From Diadophis punctatus similis (Eukaryota > Chordata > Lepidosauria > Squamata > Dipsadidae), in NCBI GenBank assembly GCA_023053685.1, contig JALIGW010000062.1:2840604-2904603 (forward strand): a stretch of 64,000 nt of DNA, in the 5' to 3' direction. Numbering within the stretch: the first letter of the stretch is position 1; the number at the start of each line of letters is the position of its first letter. The notes beneath the pieces were generated by a model. It was given only the letters and a program-made list of their open reading frames with translations. It made no database searches and was not told the origin of the DNA. Below, piece after piece: positions 43,540 to 55,053 of this stretch. Made by a program: the position numbers and the translations under genes.

Positions 43540-46341
43540 ATGCTGAAAGAAACCAAATTGATATCAATAAATGTGAAAGGACTAAATAGCGCAGAGAAAA
43601 GAAGGAAAATATTTACGAAATTGGTTAATCAAAAAGCAGACATCATATGTCTTCAAGAAACACACATTAAAAAGAAAGATAAAAAATATCTAGAATGTCA
43701 AAAACTGGGGAACTCCATGCATCACTAGCAGAGAAAAAAAAGAGTAGTAGTGATATATGCTAAAAAAGAAATAAAGACCAAGGAAATTTACGTAGATCCT
43801 AAAGGGTAGTTGTTAATGCTCGAAATTAAGATAGGCAACACCACAATGCTTTTAGTAAATATATATGCCCCCAACAAAAACCAAAAAGAATTTTATAGGA
43901 GAACCCATGGGAAAATAATAACGACAGACTATAAAATGGTATGTATAGTGAGTGATTATAATGGAATAATAGACCCTAAAAAAAGATTGCGTTAGTGGTA
44001 AGGGGAAGCAAACAAAAAGAATTATACTACCAAAAACATTTTTCGAAATGGCGGAAGAACTAAATTTAATAGACATGTGGAGAACATTACATCCCAAAGA
44101 AAATCAGTTTACCTTTTACTCTAATCCGCACAAGTCGTACTCAAGGATAGACATGGTGTGGGCAAGCAGAGAACTGAGTAAGAACAGAGTAGAGTAGAGT
44201 AGTGTAACCCCCTTGTGATATTATGGAAAGGCGAAAAAAAGAGAGCTAGGAGATGGACACTAAACACACAACCATTACAAGACAACGAATATTTACAAAT
44301 GATTGAAAAAGAATTAATTTTATTTCTTAAAGAGAACAAAAAACAACCTACCACATTGCATAATCTATGGGATACTTTGAAAGCCTATACCAGGGGAATC
44401 ACAATATTTATTTATTTATTTATTTTGTTATTCTTATATGCCGCCCAACTCCCGAAGGACTCAGGGCGGCGTACAACAAAGAAAAATACAAGAATAATCA
44501 AAATTTCATATAATTAAAACAATACAAAATTTAAAAAACACTGTAAAAACAGCAACATCCATTCAGCAACATACATACTTGGGGGGTAAGCTCGAGTGGA
44601 TTAAGCTGTCCCCCCCACCTGCAGGAAGAGCCATGTCTTAACGGCTTTTCGGAAGGCCAGCAGAGTGGGGATGGTTCGGGTCTCCGGGGGTAGTTGGTTC
44701 CAGAGCACGGGGCCAGCCACAGAGAAGGCTCTCCCCCTGGGGCCCGCCAGCCGGCATTGCTTGGCCGACGGGACCCGGAGGAGGCCAACTCTGTGGGCCC
44801 TAACCGGTCGGAGGGAAGTATTAGGCAGAATGCGGTCCCGGAGATATCCTGGTCCTAAGCCATGAAGGGCTTTAAAGATGGTGATCAACACCTTGAATTG
44901 GACCCGGAGACCGATGGGCAACCAATGCAGCTGGCGGAGTATCGGTGTCACGTGGGTGTACCTTGGCACACCCACCACAGCACGCGCAGCTGCATTTTGC
45001 ACCAACTGAAGTCTCCGGATACTCTTCAAGGGTAGCCCCATGTAGAGCGCATTGCAGTAGTCCAAACGCGAGGTGACAAGGGCATGAGTGACCGTGAGTA
45101 GAGCCTCCTTCTCCAAATATGGCCACAGCTGGTGCACCAGGCGAACCTGTGCAAAGGCCCCCCTAGCCACAGCAGAAAGATGATGGTCTAATTTTAGCTG
45201 TGAATCTAGGAGGACCCCCAAGTTGCGGACCTGGTCTGAGGGAGTCAGTTTCGCACCCTCGAAGACCAAGGAGGGACAGTTGTCATGGTCCTTAGGAGGC
45301 AATATCCATAGCCATTCAGTCTTGTCGGGATTAAGTCTGAGTCTGTTCCTCCCCATCCAGATCTTAACGTCGTCCAGGCATCGGCACATTGCATCAACTG
45401 TACTGTAGCATATACTGTAAAGAAAAACAAAGAAAAATGACAACAACAAAACAAAGTATTGGATGAAATAAAACAATTAGAAAATAAATTTCAAAATAAA
45501 CCAGGAGATGAACAAATAAGCAAGGCATTAATTTTATCTAAAGATAAATTAAATATGATAGAACAATTAGAACATGCAAACAATATTAGATTTATGAAGC
45601 AATCATTCTTCAAAAATGCAAATAAACCTGGTAGGTGGCTGGCATATAAACTCAAAAAAGAGAAGGAGAATAGGATAATATATCAATTACAAGATGAGAC
45701 AGGGAAGCTACAAAATAATGAAGAAAAATTAAAGGAGATTGCCTCAAAATATTTTGAAAATTTATACAAACAAGATAAGATATAAACAGATAAAATAAAT
45801 GAATATCTAAAAGGAGGAAATATGCCACCATTAGAGGATGAAGACAAAATAATGTTAAATAGAGAAATAACATTAATGGAATTAAAAAACGTGATCAAAA
45901 AGCAAAATGATAACAAATCTCCTGGACCAGATGGCCTCCCGGGGGAATTCTACAAGAACATAGGTAAACCATTGGAACTACTATTATTAGAATTGTACAA
46001 AGAAGTATTATCGAAAGCTAAAATACCAGACTCGTGGAGGGAAGCGTACATTACCATGATTGTGAAAGAAAGTGCCGATGCAAATCAAATTCATAACTAT
46101 AGGCCAATTTCATTGTTGAACGCTGACTATAAAATTTTTATGAACATTATGGCAGAAAGAACAAAGAGAATACTAAATAAAATTATATGTTTGGATCAAA
46201 ACGGCTTTCTCCCAACAAGACAAATTAGGACTAACACAAGAATTGTATTAAATATGTTAGAGTATTATGAGTGCATCCAGAAAAACAAGTTGCACTTGTT
46301 TTCCTGGATGCGCAGAAGGCATTCAACAATGTAAATTTATT
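43540..46341 (+). pseudogene. L1 copy a ORF2, amino part, heavily decayed
   Basis: Endonuclease pieces at 43540-43728 (SINVKGLNSAEKRRK, ICLQETHIKK), 43810-43995 (VNIYAPNKNQKEFY) and 44041-44170 (NQFTFYSNPHKSYSRIDMV). The middle region is at 44215-44400, resuming after an L2-like insertion at 45459-45785 (NANKPGRWLAYKLKKE). The reverse transcriptase fingers are at 45822-46334 (SPGPDGLPGEFYKN, YRPISLLNADYKIFM). Stops occur at 43728, 43809 and 45783. The palm with the catalytic Asp pair is not present either before or after the L1 copy b insertion. Confidence 0.85.
44403..45402 (-). mobile_element. L2-like LINE copy 5, 5' truncated
   Basis: Inverted relative to its L1 host. TTTA repeats at 44405-44425 mark the 3' end. 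The carboxy-terminal part of ORF2 (45395-44601) is open and includes PDKTEWLWILPPKD and QLPPETRTIPTLLAFRKA. The 5' border is within the reverse transcriptase, near 45402. Confidence 0.88.
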
Positions 46342-46964
46342 GACTTCCTGTTGGCTCCACGATCGCCGAAAGACGCTTCTCTTTCGGGGGCTCCGGTCCT
46401 TTGATCTGTAAAGCTGCCAGAAAGCTATAAATCATCTGGCTGGCGGCTGGAAATCCCCTTCCCGGGCAAAGGGAAGGGTGAAGAATCGGTGGATACAGGT
46501 AGAGCCCCCAAAGTGTCCTAGGAGGATTCCTGGGTCACGAAAAGGGGAAGCTCCCTGGGAAGCTGCTGAGCTCCAGACAGAGAGACTCCTCCGCTTTTTT
46601 TTCTAAGCGGAGCAAGACGATCGTGTCCAGCACTGCTTTTAAAGATTGAATAAACAACAGAAAAACCTACAAAAAGCAGCAGGAGAAGACAAGAGATAAA
46701 CTAGGCAAGTAAACACCACTTAACTCTTATTGCCTCTTATTGTGAAAGTTACAAAGAAGCAACTCTTAAAATGGCGATGAAAGCTTGAATGGGTGTGGAA
46801 AAGCGAAAGTGAGTAGAGAGAAAGTTTTACTTTACAGACAGGCTTGCATAGGAGGGCCTGTTTGAGCTGATTCTTGAACTGATATTGTGTTTTGGAGATT
46901 CTTCTTTTTGGCAAGAAGATTAATATAAGTTGGAATATTATTATTAGGACTTAATTAAAGCTAA

Positions 46965-48230
46965 ATGGCGTCCAAATCTGGGAAGTCAGCTCCTAAAGGG
47001 GCTGGAAGTGCTGAGAGCTCACCCACTCTCCCTTCTAAATTGCAAACCCTGGCGGCACAACCACAGCCCCTAACTCTGGCAATGTTACAAGATAGTCTTA
47101 AACTCATGCAAATTGAAATGACTAAAAATTTTAACAAGAAAATTGATGAAGCTAATGAAAAAGTTAATGACATGATTAATGACAAAATACAAGATGTTTC
47201 TGAGAAAATTGAGAAAAAAATTAGAAATTGGCAACAGTGAAATCAGAACAGATATTTTGTTAGCACTTAAAGGTTTGGCAAATAATGTGGAGTACTTGGA
47301 ACAGCAGATTGATGAAATTAGAGAGATTACAGCAGATCTGACAGGAGAGATACAAGATGTTCAGGAAAAAGGGAAAGAGACATGGATGAAATCACACTGC
47401 TTCATTACAGGAACATGGAATTTGCGATCAGAGTTCGTGGGCTGAAGGAAGAGAAACAAGAAAATTTGAGAGAGCTGATGATAGACGCTCTGGCCCAAGC
47501 TGTGGGCATGAGGAAAGAAGAGCTGGGGTGGCAAATTGATAAGATATATCGGGCGAACTCAAGAGTGGCTAGATTGAGAAACCTCCCAAGAGATATTGTA
47601 ATTTATTTTAATAATAGAACATTGCGAAATGATATTCTACAAGCAACTTATCAAAATAAGTTACAGGTGGGAGGACAAGAAGCGATGACATTGAAAGAAA
47701 TTCCTCCAAAACTGTTGAGAGCTAGAAAGGAATTTTCCTTCCTAGTGGAAGAACTTAAAAGGCAACATTTTCCATTTAGGTGGGAGGTTCCAGCCAGAAT
47801 TTCTTTGATTTATGAAGGAGAAAGACACAGATTGAACACGGTGCAGAAAGCAAGAGATTTTTTTACATATATCTTAAAGGCTGGGACACCAAGATCTCCA
47901 GAAGGGAGGAGAAAGGAGGAGAGAGCACAAAGACATGAACTGCAGCTGGAAGGAGCTACAGCCGGGCAAAGTGAATTAGATATAACTTTGGCTGATAAGA
48001 CGGTGGATTTATTTGGAGAAGAACGGATAAGAGAACAAAAAGAACGAAAAGAACAAAGGCAGACCAGGGCTACAACCAAGCGTATACAAGAATTGTCGCG
48101 GCAACAGTCGCAATTGTTAACTGAAGAAGGTACTAAGCAAGCAGTGGGAGGAACAAGGCCAAAGGAAATACAGAAGCTTGACATGCAGGCAATGTTCCAG
48201 TCGCTTGAGAAGCTCCCAGATGGGAAGTAG
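46965..48230 (+). pseudogene. L1 copy b ORF1 with compensating frame changes
   Basis: Begins MASKSGKSAPKGAGSAE, followed by a coiled coil (EMTKNFNKKIDEANEKVNDM). The frame shifts near 47235 to the second frame and returns near 47385. The RRM-like part (LLHYRNMEFAIRVRGLKEEK) and carboxy domain (FPFRWEVPARISLIYEGE) follow, then a charged tail ending at 48230. The last 11 bases overlap the ORF2 start. Confidence 0.88.
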
Positions 48231-51200
48231 ATTTTTAACGTGGAATGTTAATGGATTAAATTCACCACAGAAAAGAAAGAAAATTTTTCATTATCTAAAA
48301 CAATTAAACAATGATGTGACTTGCCTACAAGAAACGCATATTAGAACACAAGATCAAAAATATTTAATAAATTCAAGATTAGGAACACAATTTGTTTCAG
48401 CAGCAAATGATAAAAAAAATGGAATTGTTATATATGTAAAGAGACATTTGATTGCTAAGCTAATTGAAGCTGATGATCAAAGAAGATATCTCGCGGTTGA
48501 ACTTTTAATTAAGGGAGAGAGACTTTTGGTAATTGGTGTATACGCCCCGAACCAACAACAGGAAAAATTTTATGATCTTCTACATACAAAATTGGTACAA
48601 TGGGATTACAGTACTTGCATTCTTCTAAGTGATTGGAATGGTGTACCAGATGCAGTAAAAGATAAGAAAGGACTGAAGCAAAATATTTTTTTAAGAGCAA
48701 AATTGCCCAAACCTTTTTTTGAGATGATGGAAGATTGGGAGCTGAGAGATATTTGGCGGGAAAGAAATACAGAGGAAAAGGATTTTACCTTTTTTTCCGA
48801 TAGACACCAATCCTTTTCAAGGATTGATTTTATTCTGATTACTAATAATCTTTTTTCTAGGGTGAAGAAGACGAAGATATGTCCAAGAGTATTGACAGAT
48901 CATAGTCTGGTTTGGATGGATTTAGAAGATAGGAATGGACCTAGAAGGTCATGGAGGTTAAATGAGAATTTATTTAGATATGAAGAAAATGTGTTGGAAT
49001 GTAAAAAATTAATGAAATAATTTTTTGTTAATAATATGCAAAAGGGCACATCGTTGGAAATGGTGTGGGATGCAAGTAAAGCATACATGAGAGGTATTAT
49101 GATATACTTGAATAATAAACATAGAAGGAAAAAGGGGGAGAAAAGGAAAGAATTAGAGGAGGAGATTAAGAGACAAGAAATAGCTTTAATTTCTAACCCA
49201 AGAGATAAAAAAATTAAAGAGACGATTAATTTATTGAAAGGTCAATTTAATATGTTAATGGCTGATCAAGTTGCAACAAATTTACAATATGCTAAATTTA
49301 ATACTTTTAGCAATGCTAATAAACCAGGAAGATGGTTGGCTTACATTTTAAGAAAGAAGCAAAAATCAAGAACTATTGAAAAAATAAGATATAAGGGTAA
49401 AGAAGTTTATGAAAATGGACTTATTAAAAAAAATTTTAGAATATTATTCAGATCTATATATGGAGGACAAAATTAAAGAAGAAGATATAGATAATTATTT
49501 ACGGAAACAGAATATTTATATAACTACAAAAGAGCAGAGGGATATGTTAAAGATGGTACAGATCCAAAAAATTATAGACCGATTTCACTTCTAAATATAG
49601 ATTATAAAATTTTTACAAAAATTTTAGCGAATAGGTTAATGATAGTTATGCAACAAATGATACATTATGATCAAACAGGGTTTTTAACTGGTAGGCTAAT
49701 GAAAACTAATGTTAGACAAATTGTTAACTTACTGGAGTATCTGAGAAGTAATAACCAGATCCCTGCAGCATTAGTATTTTTAGATGCTGAGAAAGCTTTT
49801 GATAGATTGAATTGGCGGTTCTTACTAAGATTAATAGAGAAATTACAATTGGGAGACTATTTTGTACAATCTATTGGGGCAATATATCAAAAACAAACGG
49901 CGCAGATAATAATCAATGGTGGATTAACAGATGTTTTTAACATGGAAAAGGGAACAAGACAAGGATGTCCCCTATCTCCTTTGTTGTTTATTTTGAGTTT
50001 AGAAATATTACTAAATAAAATAAGAGAGCTTGATACAATAAAAGGAATAAAAATTAGACAGGAAGAATATAAGCTTCGAGCGTTCACGGACGATCTGGTT
50101 GTTACTGTAACTCAACCATTACAATCTATTAGGACTCTGATGGAAATAATTAATTTATATGGACAAGTGTCGGGTTTTAAAATAAATACAGCTAAAACAA
50201 AAATAATAGTTAAAAATATGACAAAAAACCAAAAAGAAGAAGTAGAAAAGGTAACTGGTTTTGAGATAGCTCAAAAGATTAAATATCTAGGGGTTAATAT
50301 TATGTCCACAAATACAAAATTATATCAATATAATTATGAACCACTGTGGTTAAAAATACAGAGGGATATGGAAAGCTGGGAGAAATTACAATTGTCATCA
50401 TTGTTGGGTAGGATAGCTGCTGTTAAAATGAATGTTTTACCAAGGTTTTTATTCCTCTTTCAAATGATACCAATACTTAAAAAAGATGACGTTATAAAGG
50501 AATGGCAGAAGGGTATAAATAAATTTATCTGGGCTGGGAAGAAGCCAAGGGTAAATCAGAAGATTATGCAGGATACACGTGAAAGAGATGGTTTAAAAAT
50601 GCCTAACTTGAAATTGTACTATGAAGCAGCGGCTCTCTCAGCAATTACGGATTGGATTAATTTAACGGAAGAAAGTATATTAAACATTGAGGGATATGGT
50701 TTGGTTTTTGGGTGCTTATTTAATATATGACAAAAAAGTAGATAAAGCTTTTAAGAGCCATATATTAAGAAATGCTTTATTGCGTGTCTGGAAAAAGCAT
50801 CAATCTAAATTAAATGATAAGTTACCCTTATGGACAGTACCCAGACACGCGATAGAAAATATAAATATGGAACAAAAATTTGATAAAATTACATATAAAG
50901 AACTTCTTTCTGAAGAGGGAAATTTATTTCAATTAAAATCGTTTGAGAAATTAAGAGAAGAAGGTATAATCAGAACATGGTTTCAATACATACAATTACA
51001 AGTTAGATGGAGAGACGATCAAAAAACTGGTATTCTGAAAAAAGGGGACAATTTGATAGTACAAATAAAAGATAAGGGCCCAATGCATATAAAGAGATTA
51101 TATAATATTTTACTGGAATTAGATTCAGAAACAGAATTAGTTAAGGATTGTATGATAAAATGGGCTCAGAATATTGGTGAACCGATAATGATGGATACAT

Positions 51201-51739
51201 GGGAAAAAATATGGGTCAGAAATGTTAAATTCACGCAGGCACAAAATTTGAGAGAAAATTTTTATAAAATGTTTTATAGATGGCATTTAGACCCAAAAAA
51301 GTTAGCTTGTATGTATCCAAATTTAGATTCTAAATGTTGGAGATGTGAATGTGAGGATGCTACATATTTTCATATATGGTGGACTTGTAAAAAGATCAAG
51401 GCATTTTGGATAAAAATATGGTGGATTATACAAAACATTTTAAAGAAAAAGATTAAGTTTACACCACAATTCTTTTTGTTGGGGATAATAACGGATTGTT
51501 CTCTTAAAACTAAGCTGGTTTTGAATTGTATAACTGCTGCCAGACTGTTGGTAGCACAATACTGGAAGAAAGAAGATATACCTACAATTGAAGAATGGAT
51601 GTTGAAGATGATACATTTGGCTGAAATGGCCAAGATTTCATCATATTTAAAGGACTACTCAAATGAAAGATATATATTGGAATGGAGTAGGTGGACTGAA
51701 TATATTCAAAAAAAGTATCAGATCAAACAATTTAAATAG
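48220..51739 (+). pseudogene. L1 copy b ORF2, broken
   Basis: Starts with MGSRFLTWNVNGLNSPQKRK. The endonuclease to 49020 is intact (CLQETHIRTQ, VIGVYAPNQQQ, LTDHSLVW), then a TAA at 49018. The linker continues to 49476 with NKPGRWLAYILRKK. About 90 residues of the reverse transcriptase fingers are missing near 49548, where DMLK is followed directly by the DPKNYRPISLL segment in another frame. The palm (DAEKAFDRLNWRF, GCPLSPLLF) has FTDD where FADD is usual. After a change near 50690 the carboxy part runs to 51739 with CWRCECEDATYFHIWWTC. Confidence 0.9.
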
Positions 51740-51899
51740 TTTATTAATGTTAGAAATTTGTGAAATGATATACTATATTTTCAAGCTTTGGGATTGTTAA
51801 AGAGTTAAGGATGAATGGGTATTTTTGAACTAACAATTTCTTTTTTTCTTTTATAGTAAGTTTTATGTTAGTTTTTGTTAGATTTATACCTTGTGCTTT

Positions 51900-51966
51900 T
51901 TCTGGGAAGTCCGGGAGGGGGGAGAGGGGAGGGGAGAGGGGGGAGGGGAGAAAAATGGGGGGGGGA
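51900..51966 (+). repeat. G-rich purine tract in the L1 3' untranslated region
   Basis: gggaggggggagaggggagg and further G runs, close to the 3' end of L1 copy b. Polypurine G-rich tracts able to form G-quadruplexes are a known feature of mammalian L1 3' regions. A matching inverted tract lies at about 33087-33125 in copy c. Confidence 0.8.
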
Positions 51967-52024
51967 AATGTCTGTACTTTGTACTTATAAAACTTTTCAA
52001 TAAAAAAACCAATGTAAATTTATT

Positions 52025-52085
52025 TTATTTTATTTCATTTATTTATTTTTGTCAAGTACGTGTTGGTAATATACATAGATATAAC
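52025..52085 (-). repeat. Short LINE tail fragment
   Basis: TTTA-type repeats followed by ttttgtcaagtacgtgttgg, the inverse of the tail seen at about 815-868. Lies between the copy b duplication and the resumed copy a ORF2, and may mark the event that removed the missing palm region. Confidence 0.5.
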
Positions 52086-52644
52086 ATTGACTGGGAACAA
52101 ATCTGGAATAGAAATTATAAAATAACCAAACCGGCATCCTATAAAGAAAATCATTATAAAATGTTATATCACTGGCATTTGGCCCCTGTACGATTAGCGA
52201 AAATATATCATAATTTAAATTCGATCTGTTGGAAATGCAAAAAAGAGCAAGGCACCTTCTTTCACACGTGGTCGTTGTGTCCCGAAGTGAAGAAATATTG
52301 GACAAAGATACACAATTGGTTACAGGAAATAATAGGAACAATAGTAGAATTTACCCCATAACTTCTTTTATTGGGCATATTTAAAAGGCAATACGATAAA
52401 AGCATCGTATTTGATTTTGCACCTCACAACAGCTGCTAGGATCACATATGCACAATGCTGGAGGAACCCCAATATACCCATTGAAAGCTTGATAATTAAG
52501 AAGATTTTTGATTGTGCAGAAATGGACAAATTAACCATAGAACTTAGAGGACAAAAAGACTCAGATTACTACGAAACATGGGAAAAGTGGTATAAATGGA
52601 TCAATGATAGAAAATTGAAGAGAAAATGTGGGATAAAGACATAG
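52086..52644 (+). pseudogene. L1 copy a ORF2 carboxy end
   Basis: NIDWEQIWNRNYKITKPASY, then the cysteine motif CWKCKKEQGTFFHTW, a stop at 52359 and a final piece 52411-52644 (ITYAQCWRNPN). It resembles copy d (11300-10940). The A-rich 3' end follows to 52773. Confidence 0.85.
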
Positions 52645-52787
52645 AATTAGAAAGTATTGTAAGATGATGTATAAATTGTATAAATATAATAATAATGTAT
52701 ATAAAAGGTTGTAGATCTGCTTAAAGAAGTGTTATATGTGAAATGTGAAAAATTAATAAAAAATATTTAAAAATAAAGCTACATAAA

Positions 52788-53000
52788 AAGAACCGTGAAT
52801 GCCTGAAAGTACAATTCTCCTGCTGTCTCCTTTACAATCTGAGCAACTAAAGAAGGGTCTCTTCTGACTCTTTGGCCTCTCCAGCTGCAGGCTATGTGAT
52901 CTGTTTTCTAGGCAGCCTCTCTTCACCCTGTCTCCCAAGGTCTTTCCCACATACCCTTACAGATCTTGAGGGTCGTGACAAGGTCCTCAGTCACCTATGT
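52788..53000. other. Intron sequence, nothing recognised
   Basis: Continuation of the ADAMTSL2 intron after the L1 target duplication. No exon or repeat assigned. Confidence 0.5.
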
Positions 53001-54630
53001 GCCGGACCCATGCCCCCCCCCGGTTGGTCAAGGCTCCCCAGGAGGATCCTGTAGTTGGGTCCAAGTGGTGTTTAATGTCTTTTTGCAGGAAGGAGTGGTT
53101 GTGCCTGCCTTGAAGGGGGTTGTGGGGGCTCATCTCCTCCTCAAGAACCATTTTTGGACCTGACTATATTGGACAACTTCCATTGAGTCCCCACTATTCC
53201 CTGTCCAGGATTAGGGTGAGGAAGAGAGTGGTTAGCTTTCAGGAAGCCCTCCATGAGGTGGAATATCTGGGGCCCCCTGCAGTTGGGATTCAGCCCAGGC
53301 TACCATTTAAGACTGCCTTCATTGCCTTTGGGGAGATCTCTGGAGGGCTTGGGTGATCCCAGGATCATGGACCTCCGGGTGTCAACTCTGAATCAAACCT
53401 GGCTGAAGCCATTTTGTGCTGCTTCATATTTACCATGCACTATGGGGGGAGGATGAGGGGGGAATAGCTAGACCGTCTCGTAGACAAAATAAAGAGCCCT
53501 CCCGTGGGAACCAAGGTCATCCCAACAGGTGGAAATAGGAGGAGGCAGAAGTGGCCGAGGGAGCCTGCCAACTGCTTTGATTGGACAATGTGACCTGTGA
53601 CACCTGGGGAGGGAAACGTTTGCTCTTTTAATTACATGGTAACCATGGGAAACTTATAGAGTTGGTTTTCACTGGCTGTGCCCATATGATGTGTCCAATA
53701 AACATGTTCTCTGAGGAACGTTCCTGCCTCAGGGTTCTGATTTCTTTGGATGAGTTACTAGGAACGCTAATACCAGGATCTCTCAGCAGCTTTCAGTACC
53801 ATTGACCATCGTAACCTTCTTGACCAGCTATGAGATCAGGCACTGCTTTGCGAGGGTTCTCCTCCTTTCTGGGGGGAGGGTAGTTCCAGCCAGGGCTGGT
53901 GTAGGGCCAGGGCCACGGCAGCCATGTGGGGTGCTGCAGGGCTGGGTCTCTTGCTGCTCCCTTTTAAGGTAGCAACTATGACTGATGCCTTTGCACAGAC
54001 ACATCCCGTACGTTGACTTGACCTGTTAACTGACTGGGAGGCCTTCCTCATGGACTCTCATGTATCACTTCTTGGCTGGACTATTACAATATGTTCCACC
54101 TAGGGCTGGCCTTGAAGACCTCCCAGAAATTACAACTGGTCCAGAATGTGGCAGCTGGTGCAGTGCTGGGCACCACTTGGTTTGCCCAGGTGGCATCACT
54201 GCTGTGTGAGATTCTTTTCAGGTGCAATCCAAGGTGTTGGTTATCAATGAATGGCACGGAGCCAGCTTATTTGCAGACCCCCTGCAGTCCTCCCTGAAAA
54301 TATTGGCAATTCCTCCAGATTGGATGGGGTGGGCCTGCTCCACTCCCTTCCATTAAACATTCTCATCTAAGGGTCCCATGAAAGCTCTATTCTCCTTAGC
54401 CACCATCACCCTGTAGAGACTTTTCCCCTGGACAACAGGCAGGGTCAACCCACTTCACCTTCCTGAAAGCGCCTTTCCCACCAGGTGCTGGGACAGCAGG
54501 TTGGAGCCAGGGCTTGCAAAGAAGAATGAAGGGAGATGTGAGATTAGGTGCCTGTTTCGTCTTACTATTTTGCTGTTGTTGTGAGCTAGCCAGTGGTATG
54601 TTACAAAATTGGTAGCTATATAAATAATTA
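53000..54630 (+). pseudogene. Ancient L2-like LINE copy, strongly decayed
   Basis: Scattered matches on the plus strand: gtgcctgccttgaagggggt and ctcctcctcaagaaccattt (ALKxAVVxPLLKK), ggattcagcccaggctacca (GFRxGY), tctcagcagctttcagtacc (LSAAFxT), acttcttggctggactatta (SWLDYYN), aaattacaactggtccagaa (LQLVQN). Frames are full of stops. The end near 54580-54640 has gagctagccagtgg and AAATA repeats. It is far older than the other L2-like copies. Confidence 0.75.
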
Positions 54631-54756
54631 AATAAATAAGATAACAAAACACATTGCACAGATTTTCTTTTTTCCTAGAGCAGGAAAGGGCCTCATTCAT
54701 TTGAAACCTTCAGAATTGCTTTGTGCTGTGAAGACTAAAGACCGCCACTTGCTTAC

Positions 54757-54859
54757 CTGGATACAAAGGTTTCCAGTGGAAGGTGCGCCCATTGTAGACC
54801 CGGGAGTTGAAGGAGGAGCACTGCTCCTCCCGGAAGCTTCTTCCACTTGGAGGACATTG
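54757..54859 (-). CDS. ADAMTSL2: ADAMTSL2 internal exon
   Basis: 103-bp exon. Acceptor tccttccag before 54859 and donor gtaagc after 54757. In phase 0 it reads [20 protein letters not shown] and [14 protein letters not shown], ending with one base that forms Asp with the next exon. [13 protein letters not shown] is the entry to the ADAMTS-type cysteine-rich region. The next exon is 22 kb downstream. Confidence 0.95.
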
Positions 54860-55053
54860 CTGGAAGGAAGAGAAGCCCGGGTAAGGCCTGGGCAGCCCCT
54901 GCCCTGACGGCTCCTCAAGCTGCCCACCTGCCTTCAAAACCGAGCTTGGGCATTGCAATTAAAGGGGGGATGCAAGATGTTTCTCAGCTTGTGTGCTCTG
55001 CAGCTTCACAGAATCCATACCTTCCAGTCAAAAGCCAAACAAAATCTCTAAAT

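Larger units (their letters stand above)
46342..52009 (+). mobile_element. Nearly full-length L1 (copy b)
   Basis: A 15-bp duplication, caatgtaaatttatt, lies at 46327-46341 and 52010-52024, inside L1 copy a ORF2. The start is gacttcctgttggctccacg, close to the other L1 5' ends. It has a 620-bp leader, ORF1 (46965-48230), ORF2 (48220-51739) and a 3' untranslated region with a G-rich run and cttttcaataaaaaaac at the end. It is younger than copy a but has an internal ORF2 deletion. Confidence 0.92.
32823..52773 (+). mobile_element. L1 (copy a), host to at least six later insertions
   Basis: A 14-bp duplication, taaagctacataaa, lies at 32809-32822 and 52774-52787. The 5' end begins caggacttccagtgg, like the GGACTTCC start of copy d. 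In order: leader 32823-32999, inverted L1 copy c, leader 34886-35525, L2-like copy 3, leader 40122-41104 with a SINE, ORF1 41105-43517 split by a hAT, ORF2 43540-46341 split by L2-like copy 5, L1 copy b, and the carboxy end 52086-52644. Many stops and frame changes mark it as the oldest layer of this block. It occupies an intron of ADAMTSL2 and is antisense to that gene. Confidence 0.88.
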
